The notes: a model not told the origin generated them from the letters alone. 38,140 nt of DNA from an uncultured Selenomonadales bacterium (GCA_947307055.1 CAMZHX010000020.1:1-38140), one strand, 5' to 3'. Numbered from the stretch's first letter, positions 1 through 8,778 are shown. Translations and numbers: made by a program.

Positions 1-2
1 TA

Positions 3-284
3 TCAGAGAATTGCTTATGTTTTTTTGTTTGTTCGATTTTGCCAACACACCCTAAGCCTAAAACTTTCGAGGATATGAAACGCTTTGCAAAGATTTTGAG
101 CGAGGGTTTTTCTTATGTGCGCGTCGACTTCTACGAGATTGACGAGAAAATTTTGTTCGGCGAAATGACTTTCACTTCTGACAGCGGTTATTTGCCTCAT
201 AAAAGAACTTGGACTTACGAAAAAGATTTGGCAGTCGGGAACCTCTTGAAGTTGCCTGACCTTACGCCGCCGCCCGAACTTTGA
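3..284 (+). CDS. TupA-like ATP-grasp protein, C-terminal part (partial)
   Basis: The reading frame is open to the left edge and ends with TGA at 282-284. The last ~80 residues fit the C-terminal end of TupA-like ATP-grasp proteins, which are usually found in cell-surface polysaccharide or teichuronopeptide loci: PKP, then FVRVDFY-like (SYVRVDFYEID), KILFGEMTF and an SGY segment. The residues before PKP (positions 3-38) do not look like the family, and a run of seven T lies at 20-26. Either the gene is frameshifted there or family divergence is high; the window is too short to tell. A TTG at 39 could serve as start of a short ORF but would leave only a fragment. A terminator follows directly. 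The family call is from memory of the motif. Confidence 0.6.
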   Translation, partial: SENCLCFFVCSILPTHPKPKTFEDMKRFAKILSEGFSYVRVDFYEIDEKILFGEMTFTSDSGYLPHKRTWTYEKDLAVGNLLKLPDLTPPPEL

Positions 285-293
285 AAAATTTTT

Positions 294-318
294 GCCCGTC
301 GAAAGGCGGGATTTTTTG
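294..318 (+). terminator. Rho-independent terminator of the TupA-like gene
   Basis: A 6-bp stem (CCCGTC / GGCGGG, one G-T pair) with a GAAA tetraloop is followed by ATTTTTT. It begins 10 bases after the stop codon and separates this gene from the radical SAM gene. Confidence 0.8.
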
Positions 319-319
319 T

Positions 320-325
320 TATAAT
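320..325 (+). promoter_or_regulatory. Possible -10 box of the radical SAM gene
   Basis: A perfect TATAAT lies just after the preceding terminator and 28 bases before the chosen TTG start. No convincing -35 element is found at 16-18 bases upstream, so this is tentative. Confidence 0.3.
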
Positions 326-352
326 CATCAAAAACTCTCGGAGGAAATCATC

Positions 353-1972
353 TTGAACACTTACGAAGACCATTTGCGCTCAATTTCTGCTCGCGAAACC
401 GTTTTGAACAAAAAATTCGGCGGCAGATTCAATTTCGCGCTCGTTTATCCCAATTTCTATCGCGTCGGCATGTCTAACCTAGGAATTCACATCATTTATC
501 AGCTTCTCAACGCTCATCAGCAAATTTCTTGCGAAAGATTCTTCCTAAACCCTTCCGCAAACAAAATTTTAAGCGTAGAAACTCAATCGCCACTCAATAA
601 GTTCCAAATCATCGGCTTTGCAGTCAGTTTCGAGCCAGATTACTTCAATATCGTTAAAATTCTGCGCCTCGGCAAAATAAATCCTTGCGCCTCTGAACGA
701 ACCGACTTTGACCCGATAATTATCGCCGGCGGTCCTTGCGCGACATTTAATCCCGAACCGCTCGCAGAAATATTCGACGCTTTTGTCATCGGAGAGGGCG
801 AAGAAATTTTACCGCCGCTTATCGACGAAATTATTTCAACAGAAAATCTTGCGCGCTCTAAGCGTCTCGAAAAAATTTCGCGCCTTCCAGGAGTTTACGT
901 TCCAACCTTCCCGCAAAAAGTTTCAAGACAATGGGTTAAAAATCTCGACGAACACTTCGCGCACTCAATGATTTTGACTGACGACGCAGAATTCAATATG
1001 TACTTAATTGAAACTGCGCGGGGTTGCGGGCGTCATTGCCGCTTTTGTATGGCGGGTTATTGCTTCAGAAAACCGCGCAATCGGTCGCTGGACGTTTTAA
1101 AGCAGGAAATTCTCTACGCTAAGCAGTTCGGGAAAAAAATCGGACTCATGGGTGCGGCAATCTCTGACTACCCGCAAATTGACGAGCTATGCAAATTTAT
1201 TCTCGACGAGAAACTTCAAATGTCGGTCGCATCGTTCCGCGCAGATTCAGTTACGCCCGAATTAGTGCAATCATTAGCGGCGAGCAGGCTAAAAACACTC
1301 ACAATCGCGCCCGAAGTCGGCTCGGAAAAAATGCGCCGCGTCATTAACAAGGGAATTACCGAGGAAAATATTTTCAACGCGGTCGAACTCGGACTCAAAG
1401 CGGGCATAAAAAATTTCAGATTGTATTTCATGATTGGTTTGCCGTTCGAGGAGCTTGAAGACGTGGAAGAAATCGCAAATTTATCTGCGCGGATAAAAAA
1501 ATTTTGCGCTGGGCGGCTGACTTTGAGCGTAAATCCGTTCGTGCCCAAACCGTTCACGCCGTTTCAATGGTCGCCGTTCGCGGAAAAAAAATATCTCGAC
1601 ACGGCTTTAAAAATTCTGCGCGGAGGATTAAAATCAATGCGCGGCGTTGAAATAATTTCGGAATCGTTCAAGGCGGCGGAGATTCAAGCGATTTTAGCAC
1701 GCGGCGATAGGAAAATTTCAGAAATCGTATTGCAATCGGAGACCGCGCAGGATTTTAGGAAAAATTTTAAAGCGGCGAGGCTCAACGAAAATTTTTATCT
1801 GCGTCAAAGAAATTTGGAAGAAAATTTGCCGTGGGATTTCCTGAATCAAGGCTTCAGCAAAAAATATTTGATTGACGAATTTAACAGGGCAAAAAATTTC
1901 AAGACAACGCTGCCGTGCTTTGACGGTTGCACGCGATGCGGGGTTTGTAAGACCATTTCTCAAGACTTATAA
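353..1972 (+). CDS. Radical SAM protein with N-terminal B12-binding-like domain, substrate unknown
   Basis: The start is TTG at 353, preceded by GGAGGAAA at 340-347; an upstream extension to 281 would run through the terminator and is unlikely. The product is 539 aa. Residues ~20-165 look like the Rossmann-type domain of the B12-binding radical SAM family related to TIGR03960: LVYPNFYRVGMSNLG, a GFAVSFE segment, then IIAGGPCATFNPEPLAE and GEGEE. The SAM [4Fe-4S] ligands are C225-x3-C229-x2-C232 (RGCGRHCRFC). The C-terminus ends in a second cysteine group, CFDGCTRCGVC, which could hold another metal centre. No partner gene is nearby, and TIGR03960-type proteins have no settled function that I can state. 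It is a single-gene unit between a terminator and the moaC promoter. Confidence 0.8.
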   Translation: MNTYEDHLRSISARETVLNKKFGGRFNFALVYPNFYRVGMSNLGIHIIYQLLNAHQQISCERFFLNPSANKILSVETQSPLNKFQIIGFAVSFEPDYFNIVKILRLGKINPCASERTDFDPIIIAGGPCATFNPEPLAEIFDAFVIGEGEEILPPLIDEIISTENLARSKRLEKISRLPGVYVPTFPQKVSRQWVKNLDEHFAHSMILTDDAEFNMYLIETARGCGRHCRFCMAGYCFRKPRNRSLDVLKQEILYAKQFGKKIGLMGAAISDYPQIDELCKFILDEKLQMSVASFRADSVTPELVQSLAASRLKTLTIAPEVGSEKMRRVINKGITEENIFNAVELGLKAGIKNFRLYFMIGLPFEELEDVEEIANLSARIKKFCAGRLTLSVNPFVPKPFTPFQWSPFAEKKYLDTALKILRGGLKSMRGVEIISESFKAAEIQAILARGDRKISEIVLQSETAQDFRKNFKAARLNENFYLRQRNLEENLPWDFLNQGFSKKYLIDEFNRAKNFKTTLPCFDGCTRCGVCKTISQDL

Positions 1973-2009
1973 CTTATCCCTTATTCAAAAATTTTTATAA
2001 GCTTTTATC

Positions 2010-2037
2010 TTGACAAACGGGCTTAGAAAAATATACT
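2010..2037 (+). promoter_or_regulatory. Promoter of moaC
   Basis: TTGACA (2010-2015), a 16-base spacer and TATACT (2032-2037) form a good sigma-70/A-type promoter. The predicted start site is near 2044, about 40 bases before the moaC start. An upstream TTG start for moaC at 2010 would overlap this promoter and is rejected. Confidence 0.7.
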
Positions 2038-2084
2038 TACAATCAAAGTTTACGATCGAAACTTTTAGAAAGGACAAAATTTTT

Positions 2085-2561
2085 TTGAACGAGAAATTGA
2101 ATCACTTCGACGCGGCGGGCAACGCTATTATGGTCGACGTCGGTCAAAAAAATCTGACAGAACGAATCGCCATTGCCAGCGGGAAAATTTTTGTCGGCGA
2201 TGAAATTTTTTCGGTTATCAAGTCGGGTAGCTCCAAAAAAGGTGACGTGCTCGGCGTCGCAAGGATTGCGGGAATTATGGCGGCTAAAAAAACTTCCGAC
2301 GTTATTCCGCTGTGCCACCCTTTGCCGCTTAGTCATTGTGCTTTGGATTTTGAAATGTTACCCGAAGAATCCGCCGTTAAAGTTATCGCGACAGTCAAGA
2401 CGACTTGGGCGACGGGCGTTGAAATGGAAGCACTTCACGCGGTCACGATTGCCCTTCTGACTATTTACGACATGTGCAAGGCCGTCGATAAAAAAATGAC
2501 GCTCGGCGAAATTCACCTCGAACAAAAAACCGGCGGCAAAAGTGGAGAATTTATTTTTTAA
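2085..2561 (+). CDS. moaC: Cyclic pyranopterin monophosphate synthase MoaC
   Basis: MoaC converts the cyclic GTP-derived intermediate made by MoaA into cyclic pyranopterin monophosphate, an early step of molybdenum-cofactor synthesis in the cytoplasm. The 158-aa product has the family's usual length. It opens with [15 protein letters not shown] and contains [35 protein letters not shown] and QKTGGKSG, which are the conserved MoaC blocks including the lysines of the active site. The start is TTG at 2085, with AGAAAGGA about 12 bases upstream. It stands alone, with its own promoter and no other mo-cofactor gene in the window. Confidence 0.93.
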   Translation: MNEKLNHFDAAGNAIMVDVGQKNLTERIAIASGKIFVGDEIFSVIKSGSSKKGDVLGVARIAGIMAAKKTSDVIPLCHPLPLSHCALDFEMLPEESAVKVIATVKTTWATGVEMEALHAVTIALLTIYDMCKAVDKKMTLGEIHLEQKTGGKSGEFIF

Positions 2562-2577
2562 AGTTTGATTAAACCGT

Positions 2578-2605
2578 TTGACAAAATATTTGTAAAAGCT
2601 ATAAT
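2578..2605 (+). promoter_or_regulatory. Strong promoter of the tad operon
   Basis: TTGACA (2578-2583), a 16-base spacer and TATAAT (2600-2605) match both consensus boxes. The predicted start site near 2612 lies 37 bases before the cpaB ATG. This is the best promoter in the window and probably drives cpaB onward. Confidence 0.8.
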
Positions 2606-2648
2606 TCAAAAAAACATAGGAATTATTTTAGACGAGAGAGGGTTGCTC

Positions 2649-3764
2649 ATGTTACAGAAGTTGATAAATAAATTGAATGACCTGCGACCTCGTCAGTTGC
2701 TGATGTTAGCAGGCGCGGCGGCAATCTTCATGTTCTTAGTCGTCTACGCCGCAATGAGTTTTATCATTGGCAGAGAAGTCGTTAAACAAGACGAAGTTGA
2801 AAAAAAGGCTATCAATACAACTCAAGTCGTCGTGGCAAAGGTAAATATCCCGCCACGCACGAGAATTCAGGAAAGTATGTTGCAACTCAAGCAACTGCCC
2901 GTAGAAATGGTGCCTGAAGGTTCAATAACCAGTTTTAAAGATATTCTGGACGTTCAGGTCAAAGTTTCGATTTTCGCGGGCGACATACTCACGATTCAAA
3001 AAGTTTTCGCGGAAAAAAATGACGAGGGGTTCATAGCAACAATTCCGCTAGACTGTCGCGCTATCTCAATAAGCGTTAACGACATTACGGGCGTCGCGGG
3101 TTTCGCTAAGCCCGGCGATTATGTCGACTTGCTCCTTGTCGAGAAAAGCCAATACAGCGCGACTACAAATGTTCTTTTGCAAAATGTTCAGCTGTTGAGT
3201 ATCAATAAAGATATGACGGGCACGACCGTTTTGAGCGACGGCAACGTCACGAGCACGACCGCTATAAATAACCCGACGATAGCGACATTCGCCCTGCACC
3301 CCGAAGATGTTTTAAAATTAGTTTCCGCCTCAAAGCTCGGCGAAATTTATATGTCATTGCGCCCCTCCAAACCGCATAACATGTACACCGGCGAAGTAGA
3401 ATACACGATTGAATCGATTAACGCGCCACGTCCAGAACCTCAGCCCGAACCGGCTCCTGCGCCCGCGCAAAATCCTTTGCCCGTGATACCTTCCAATGGC
3501 GTACCGGCAATGTCGCTTCCGCAACTGCCTGGAGTTTCCGCAACTCCCAAAATTGAAATCATTCAAGGCGACCAAATAACGCAAGAGGCAGGCTCTCCGA
3601 TGGTGCCTTCTTCCATGCCTATGATACCTTCGGGAATACAGGCTCCTAATCCACCGGTTGTGAGCGGTCGCACTACTACAAATATGCCAAATGTAGCCGC
3701 GCCCGTTTCCGATACGGCTTTAGCGAATTCTCGCGTTGCCCAGTCGTTTCCAGGTAATAATTGA
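2649..3764 (+). CDS. cpaB: Tad pilus assembly protein CpaB/RcpC
   Basis: CpaB is a periplasmic, inner-membrane-anchored protein that helps assemble the Tad secretin channel. The 371-aa product has a cytoplasmic start, one membrane segment at ~18-41 (LLMLAGAAAIFMFLVVYAAM), then a SAF domain (VVVAKVNIPPRTRIQESML, ~65-125) and the CpaB C-terminal region with CRAISISVNDITGVAGFAKPGD, the hallmark stretch. After ~residue 255 it has a proline-rich tail of about 115 residues, longer than usual, perhaps spanning periplasm or wall. The start is ATG 2649, with GAGAGAGG six bases upstream; a longer in-frame ORF back to 2565 would include the promoter. It is the first gene of the tad operon; cpaC follows after 21 bases. 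Confidence 0.88.
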   Translation: MLQKLINKLNDLRPRQLLMLAGAAAIFMFLVVYAAMSFIIGREVVKQDEVEKKAINTTQVVVAKVNIPPRTRIQESMLQLKQLPVEMVPEGSITSFKDILDVQVKVSIFAGDILTIQKVFAEKNDEGFIATIPLDCRAISISVNDITGVAGFAKPGDYVDLLLVEKSQYSATTNVLLQNVQLLSINKDMTGTTVLSDGNVTSTTAINNPTIATFALHPEDVLKLVSASKLGEIYMSLRPSKPHNMYTGEVEYTIESINAPRPEPQPEPAPAPAQNPLPVIPSNGVPAMSLPQLPGVSATPKIEIIQGDQITQEAGSPMVPSSMPMIPSGIQAPNPPVVSGRTTTNMPNVAAPVSDTALANSRVAQSFPGNN

Positions 3765-3785
3765 TGCGAATAGGAATTATTCATT

Positions 3786-5387
3786 ATGAGCCATTCTTTT
3801 TTAAAAAAATTTTTCCCAGCGGCAGTGGCGTTCTCCCTCATCTCCCCAAGCGTATACGCCATGCCCGAAACTTTAAGCATTCATATTAAGACCTCGCATT
3901 ATATGGATATGGGGCAGCTAATAACGCGAATTGCCGTAGGAAATCCGACGGTAGCGACGGTTATTCAACTGCCCGGTTCCGCGAGTGAATTTTTAGTAGT
4001 CACTAAAGAAAATCCCGGCTCGACTGCGCTTTTCGTCTGGACGCAAGACGGCGTTCGTCACGAATATTTAGTCGTCGTCTCGCCCGAAGATCCTGGTCAA
4101 GCCATGTTGATTGAAAATGCAATAGGTTTACCCGATGTTCACGTCAAAATGGTCGGCGAAAGAATTTTGCTGACAGGCACCGTTGAAAACCAGTACGAAA
4201 AAAATTACGCCCTGCAAACGGCGCGCCTTTTCGTAGACGGCACCAGCGAAAGCAGTATTCTTGTCGGTAGCGGCTTTGATATGAGCCTTGACACAACATC
4301 GGCTAGCAATGTCGGCAGGAGCGGAAGTCTCGATATAAGCAAGTCCGAAGGCAAAGGCAGAATTATTGACATGTTGCAGATTCTGCACCCAACCCAAATC
4401 CGCCTCGAAGCCCAGATTATCGAAATCAATTCCAACAATACCAAAGACTTAGGGCTTCAATACGGCGCAGACGGTAGCGGCGGAACTTTCTACTTCGGGC
4501 AATATTACAACAGGTCTTCCAGTAATAATACCACTTATTTTGCAAAGCCGCGTTTTGAGTGGGTAAGCGATCGTTTCGGCCCGATTAACGCCACGTTGAG
4601 CCTTTTGATTAGCGACGGCAAAGCTAAAATTCTTTCCCGTCCAAGCGTAATGACATTGAGCGGCGAGCAAGCTACAATTCAAATCGGCGGTAAAATCCCT
4701 TACACCTCGACCAATACTAACGGCTCGTCAAATACGCAGTTTGAAAATTACGGTATCATTTTGCAATTCCGCCCCGTCGTCGATTCTCAAGGCAGAATCA
4801 ATTCCATGATTCACGCCGAAGTTAGCAATATCAGCGAGAATAACAGCGTCAATGGTCTGCCGATAATCACGACGCGCAGTGCCGATTCCGTTATAAATCT
4901 CAATTCGGGCGCACCGATTGTTATCGGCGGCTTGATGGATTCTTCAGAGAGCAAAGTTATTTCCAAAATTCCGCTACTAGGCGACATCCCGATTTTAGGC
5001 GAATTCTTTAAGCACACTTCCAAATCCAGAGACAAAAGCGAATTGATTATCGTTGTGACGCCTTACATAGTCGAGGAGGAAAATAATTCGCAAGCTGAAA
5101 TGTCCGAACCTATGCGCCAATGGTACGAAGGCGAAAAGGAAGCCGATAAGTTGAAAGAAAAGGTCGACTTCAAAGAGCCTGAGCCCGAACCAGTTGTCGT
5201 CGAAGAAGAAGAGCCAACGCCGCGAAGAATCCTGCCACCTTCCAGAGTTGTTTACAAAGATAACAAGTGGCAAATTGATAAAAGCAATGACAGCACTAAT
5301 CGCAACACCAGAAAAAAATCTAATGATGAGGTAGTCGAATTCAACCTTGATAAAGACGAAACTAACGAACCATTCACCAAGAAATAA
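3786..5387 (+). CDS. cpaC: Tad secretin CpaC/RcpA
   Basis: This is the outer-membrane ring through which the Flp pilus leaves the cell. The 533-aa product has a signal peptide of ~25 residues (cleavage after SVYA), the pilus secretin N-domain (YMDMGQLITRIAVGNPTVA), a BON-like segment (VHVKMVGERILLTGTVEN) and the secretin core (LEAQIIEINSNN, KILSRPSVMTLSGEQATIQIG, then VIGGLMDSSESKVISKIPLLGDIPILGEFFK). The last ~100 residues are charged and glutamate/proline-rich, an unusual tail that is probably periplasmic. Its presence implies an outer membrane. It follows cpaB and precedes two ATPase genes. Confidence 0.92.
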   Translation: MSHSFLKKFFPAAVAFSLISPSVYAMPETLSIHIKTSHYMDMGQLITRIAVGNPTVATVIQLPGSASEFLVVTKENPGSTALFVWTQDGVRHEYLVVVSPEDPGQAMLIENAIGLPDVHVKMVGERILLTGTVENQYEKNYALQTARLFVDGTSESSILVGSGFDMSLDTTSASNVGRSGSLDISKSEGKGRIIDMLQILHPTQIRLEAQIIEINSNNTKDLGLQYGADGSGGTFYFGQYYNRSSSNNTTYFAKPRFEWVSDRFGPINATLSLLISDGKAKILSRPSVMTLSGEQATIQIGGKIPYTSTNTNGSSNTQFENYGIILQFRPVVDSQGRINSMIHAEVSNISENNSVNGLPIITTRSADSVINLNSGAPIVIGGLMDSSESKVISKIPLLGDIPILGEFFKHTSKSRDKSELIIVVTPYIVEEENNSQAEMSEPMRQWYEGEKEADKLKEKVDFKEPEPEPVVVEEEEPTPRRILPPSRVVYKDNKWQIDKSNDSTNRNTRKKSNDEVVEFNLDKDETNEPFTKK

Positions 5388-5420
5388 TTCAAAAATTTTA
5401 GCAGATTGGAGGGAGTTCAG

Positions 5421-6275
5421 ATGCCGTACGCAACTGGTGCAATTCAAAAAACTAGCGTAATTATTAGCGTTTTCAGCACGTCGCCTGGCATAGGAAAAAC
5501 TGTCGTCGCGATAAATTTAGCAGCGGGCTTGGCTAACGAAGGTTACAAAGTTTGCCTGGCAGACCTCGATTTGCAATTCGGCGATGTCCTAAATTATTTG
5601 AAACTCACCTCTTCTCACACCATAGCCGGCGCACAACGCGCTTTGCTCGACGACCCGCAAAGTTTCCGTGTCAAAGATTATTTGATTGAGTATAGTCACG
5701 GCGCAGTTAGTTTTTCGATTCTGCCCGCGCCGCTCTACATTTACGACGCCTACCAAACCGATGTTCAAGTTCTCTCCGAAATTATTCGCCGCATGAATTA
5801 TTTTGACTTCGTTATCCTCGACCTTAATTCAATGTTCAGCGCATTAAATTTGGCAATGCTTGACATGAGCACAATTATAAATTATATTGGCGTCATAGAT
5901 TTTTTGCCAGCGTTGAAAAATTATAAAATTGGCTACGATACCCTGCTTCGTTTCGAGTACGAGGAAAGTAAAATTCGGCTCATCGAAAACCGCGCCGATT
6001 CTCAAAAGCTAATCGAGGGCAGGGACGTTGAAAGACTTTTGGGCGAACCCTTCTATCACAAATTGCCCAACGATTATCCCGCCGTCAATAAATCTATCAA
6101 TGCCGGACAGCCTTTGATGTTCGCCGCGCCCGATTCGCGCTTGACGAGAAGTTTTTACGATTTAGTTGGTCGTTATACGAACAGACAAGGCACCGTCGCT
6201 CCCGAAATTAAACCTGAAAGCGGCGGCTTTTTCAGCGCAATTACTAGAGGCATTGGGAAATTTTTCGGCTTTTAA
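5421..6275 (+). CDS. CpaE/TadZ-like MinD-family ATPase, without receiver domain
   Basis: CpaE/TadZ proteins place the Tad machine in the cell. The product is 284 aa, starting at ATG 5421 after GGAGGGAG. It lacks an N-terminal receiver-like domain and begins almost directly with the ATPase. The P-loop reads S21-P-G-I-G-K26-T: the P-loop lysine is kept, but the signature lysine at the front of the deviant Walker A motif (usually KGGxGKT) is replaced by serine. A Walker A' (CLADLDLQFGD) and a Walker B-like FVILDLNS follow. It is followed within 45 bases by a second, complementary CpaE-like gene, so the two may form a heterodimer. The family is clear; the division of labour is inferred. Confidence 0.85.
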   Translation: MPYATGAIQKTSVIISVFSTSPGIGKTVVAINLAAGLANEGYKVCLADLDLQFGDVLNYLKLTSSHTIAGAQRALLDDPQSFRVKDYLIEYSHGAVSFSILPAPLYIYDAYQTDVQVLSEIIRRMNYFDFVILDLNSMFSALNLAMLDMSTIINYIGVIDFLPALKNYKIGYDTLLRFEYEESKIRLIENRADSQKLIEGRDVERLLGEPFYHKLPNDYPAVNKSINAGQPLMFAAPDSRLTRSFYDLVGRYTNRQGTVAPEIKPESGGFFSAITRGIGKFFGF

Positions 6276-6319
6276 ATCGCTAACAACATTTCTATAAAAT
6301 CGCACGGGAGGTTGATGAC

Positions 6320-7426
6320 TTGGCTTATCGAGTGATTGTAATTGAAGACACTCCGGAATTGATGGAAGATATGGTCATGACGCTGAGAAAATCACCCGAT
6401 TTTGATGTTGCCTCGACCTACAGAACTGCAAACGCCGCAATAGGTCCGGCCGCCATGTTCAACCCGAATTTATTTTTAATTAGTCTTGATAATGAAGAAA
6501 CGCTTAACACTTTGGCGGCTTTCGTCGATATATTTCCAGGAACTTATATTTTGGGTACAATGATGCAATGGGATCCTCTCAAGGCTCAAAGGGCTCTGGA
6601 AAGCGGCATAACAGGTTGTATTTTAAAGCCATTCGGGGCCAAAGAAGTTCTAGAATATCTTCAACTCTACACCATGCGTGGCAAGCATAAACCTGCGAGG
6701 TATATCTCCTTTTTCAGCCCGAAAGGGCGTTCGGGACGCACTACTTTAACGGCGTTGCTAGCGTTGCTGATTGCCGAGAAAACCGGCGAGCGCGTTGCTT
6801 TAATCGATGCGGACTTGCAATTTGGCGACCTTCCAATCTTCTTCGACGCAGACCCTAAAAGAACTCTCGTCGACGCCACGCAAGATATAAAACTTTTGAC
6901 GCCGATGAGTTTCGCGCCATACTTCTTGGAGATTAAAAAGAATGTCTCCCTTCTTAGTAGCCCCGACCGCCCCGAATATGCCGAGCTGGTCTCGCCCGAA
7001 AATCTTGTTGAAGTCGTCATGATGACGGGCAATATTTTTCGCTACGTCCTCATGGATTTACCTGCCGGTTTCAATCCCTTGTCGTTGAATCTTTGCCACA
7101 TGTCTGATATAATCTTCGTAACTACAATGTTAAACAGCGGCTTCGAGATTAAACACGTCAGAAAGACAATCGAGATGTTCGAGTCGCAGGAAGATGAAAT
7201 GCACAAGGTCAAAACGGTATTCACCCGCGTTAACCCCTTCACTGAAGAAGAACGCCGCAAGATTTCCGACAAGCTCGGCTATCCGGTCGACGTGATGATT
7301 CCCAACGAATACCGCATGATTTCCATAGCTAACAGCGGACGTCTGTCGCGCGGCTTGCCGGCAGATACTCTGTTAATGAAAACTATAAGTGATATGGCTG
7401 ACAAGGTTATTGCAGGAGGGAGGTAG
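6320..7426 (+). CDS. cpaE: CpaE-like protein: pseudo-receiver domain plus MinD-family ATPase
   Basis: The product is 368 aa, starting at TTG 6320 with GGGAGGT upstream. Residues 1-115 form a receiver fold: acidic pair E9-D10 and K103 are present, but the position of the phospho-acceptor Asp holds S55 (LFLISLD), so it is probably not phosphorylated. This is typical of CpaE. Residues ~127-368 are a MinD/ParA-type ATPase whose P-loop reads K135-G-R-S-G-R140-T: the signature lysine is present but the P-loop lysine is arginine. Walker A' (LIDADLQFGD) and YVLMDLPAGF follow. The preceding gene has the opposite substitution. The stop is six bases before tadB, so translation is probably coupled. Confidence 0.88.
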   Translation: MAYRVIVIEDTPELMEDMVMTLRKSPDFDVASTYRTANAAIGPAAMFNPNLFLISLDNEETLNTLAAFVDIFPGTYILGTMMQWDPLKAQRALESGITGCILKPFGAKEVLEYLQLYTMRGKHKPARYISFFSPKGRSGRTTLTALLALLIAEKTGERVALIDADLQFGDLPIFFDADPKRTLVDATQDIKLLTPMSFAPYFLEIKKNVSLLSSPDRPEYAELVSPENLVEVVMMTGNIFRYVLMDLPAGFNPLSLNLCHMSDIIFVTTMLNSGFEIKHVRKTIEMFESQEDEMHKVKTVFTRVNPFTEEERRKISDKLGYPVDVMIPNEYRMISIANSGRLSRGLPADTLLMKTISDMADKVIAGGR

Positions 7427-7431
7427 AGAGC

Positions 7432-8388
7432 TTGGCAATCTTCGTGGCGTTGTTGTGCGCGTTGATGACGTTTATAATAACGATTCTGCTAGTGCTTTAC
7501 GTCAAAAGAATTCAAAGCGTCAACGTGTTGTACCGCCTGCGCCGCCACAATGTCGGTGATAATAAGGTTCAGGAAAAAGAGCCGCTAGCTCGCCGAGCCT
7601 ACCAATTCATTAAGAAATTGGCAAGACCTTTCTCCGCCTGGGATTTCTCCAGAGGTTTGGACGTTAAACTCCGACAAGCAGGCATTCCGCTTTACGGCGC
7701 GGAATTCGTTATTGTCGCGATTGTCGGCGGAATCGTAGCAACAATCATATCTTATATAATAACGATGAATCTTTACACCGCGCCGCTGATAGGATTAGTT
7801 ATTCCGCTTGGGCTGTGGACTACGCTGTCGATAATGACAAGGCGGCGGCGAACAGCTTTTACCGAACAGCTCGGCGATTGCCTGACAACCGTAGCAAACG
7901 CCCTGCGCGCCGGCTACAGCTTTCAACAGGCAATGGACGTGGTCGCAAAGGAAATGGAACCGCCGATTAGTACCGAGTTCGCACGAGTTATGACTGATAT
8001 AACAATGGGCGTATCTTTGGAAGAGGCACTCGAACAGATGAACAAACGCGTCGGCAGTTCAGACTTCGATCTTGTAGTCACGGCGGTTTTGATTCAGCGC
8101 GAAATCGGCGGAAACCTCGCTCAAATCCTCGACACTATCAGCGACACAATCAACGAGCGCATCCGCATGAAACGCGAAACTAACGCTCTGACTGCGCAAG
8201 GAAGATTTTCTGCATGGGTGCTCATCGCCCTGCCGATTTTCATGGCGATCTTTTGCTGGACTTTCAATCACGATCAAATGTTGCTTTTCGTGACGGAAGA
8301 AATTGGACGCTATGCCATCATTATTGCGATTGTCTTGGAGATCGTCGGCTACATAGTTATTCAAAGAATTGTCGACATCGAGTACTGA
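7432..8388 (+). CDS. tadB: Tad inner-membrane platform protein TadB
   Basis: TadB and TadC form the inner-membrane platform that works with the TadA ATPase. The 318-aa product starts at TTG 7432 after GGAGGGAGG. It has membrane segments near 1-22, ~87-135 (two, close together) and two at the C-terminus, around a cytoplasmic type II secretion F domain with QLGDCLTTVANALRAGYSFQQA, IQREIGGNLAQILDTIS and LTAQGRFSAW. These are the TadB blocks, as opposed to those of TadC. Unlike the usual tadA-tadB-tadC order, here tadB lies before flp and is separated from tadA and tadC. Confidence 0.9.
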   Translation: MAIFVALLCALMTFIITILLVLYVKRIQSVNVLYRLRRHNVGDNKVQEKEPLARRAYQFIKKLARPFSAWDFSRGLDVKLRQAGIPLYGAEFVIVAIVGGIVATIISYIITMNLYTAPLIGLVIPLGLWTTLSIMTRRRRTAFTEQLGDCLTTVANALRAGYSFQQAMDVVAKEMEPPISTEFARVMTDITMGVSLEEALEQMNKRVGSSDFDLVVTAVLIQREIGGNLAQILDTISDTINERIRMKRETNALTAQGRFSAWVLIALPIFMAIFCWTFNHDQMLLFVTEEIGRYAIIIAIVLEIVGYIVIQRIVDIEY

Positions 8389-8410
8389 TTTTACGAAGCT
8401 TTGAATCGAT

Positions 8411-8435
8411 TTGACGTGACAGGTTGAGTCGTCAA
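8411..8435 (+). promoter_or_regulatory. Inverted repeat between tadB and flp
   Basis: TTGACG (8411-8416) and CGTCAA (8430-8435) form a 6-bp inverted repeat with a 13-base loop in the leader of flp. It could be an mRNA stem that shields flp mRNA from upstream decay, or an operator. No good -10 box follows at the right distance. Confidence 0.3.
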
Positions 8436-8478
8436 GGAGATAAATATTTTTCTTAATCTAGGGATGGAGGAGATTCTC

Positions 8479-8700
8479 TTGTTGATGTATATCAAAGGTT
8501 TGGTTCAAAAAATTAAGTCCTCTGAAAAGGGGCAAGGCATGGTTGAGTACGCACTCATTATTGCTTTCGTCGCGGCAATCGCTATTTTCGTCCTCAGCAA
8601 CGAAGGTCTCGGCGGGGCTATTGGTTCGGCATTTGAAAATGCAAGCACCATGATAGACAGTGCCAATAACGTCGCAACTCAGATGGCTGAAGGCAACTAA
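8479..8700 (+). CDS. flp: Flp-type major pilin
   Basis: This is the small pilin polymerised by the Tad machine. The product is ~73 aa. The prepilin site is KG|QGMVEY, matching the Flp rule G|xxxxEY, followed by the hydrophobic stretch ALIIAFVAAIAIFVL. The start is one of TTG 8479, TTG 8482 or ATG 8485; the site GGAGGAG at 8466-8472 best fits TTG 8479. The ATG at 8464 overlaps that site and is unlikely. A strong terminator ends the transcript 79 bases on, so flp can be made in excess of the downstream genes. No prepilin peptidase gene (TadV/CpaA) is present in the window. Confidence 0.9.
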   Translation: MLMYIKGLVQKIKSSEKGQGMVEYALIIAFVAAIAIFVLSNEGLGGAIGSAFENASTMIDSANNVATQMAEGN

Positions 8701-8778
8701 GATTAGTGCTTAACCGCGCTTGCGTTCGTCAATCGGCGACAATCAAAATGAACGTTTGAAACGTCAGAAAACTCTAAT

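Noticed and set aside
281..352. N-terminal extension of the radical SAM protein
   Set aside because: It would cross the terminator of the previous gene; the ribosome site and family alignment favour TTG 353.
2565..2648. N-terminal extension of CpaB
   Set aside because: The region contains the tad promoter and the predicted transcript start, so it cannot be translated from that promoter.
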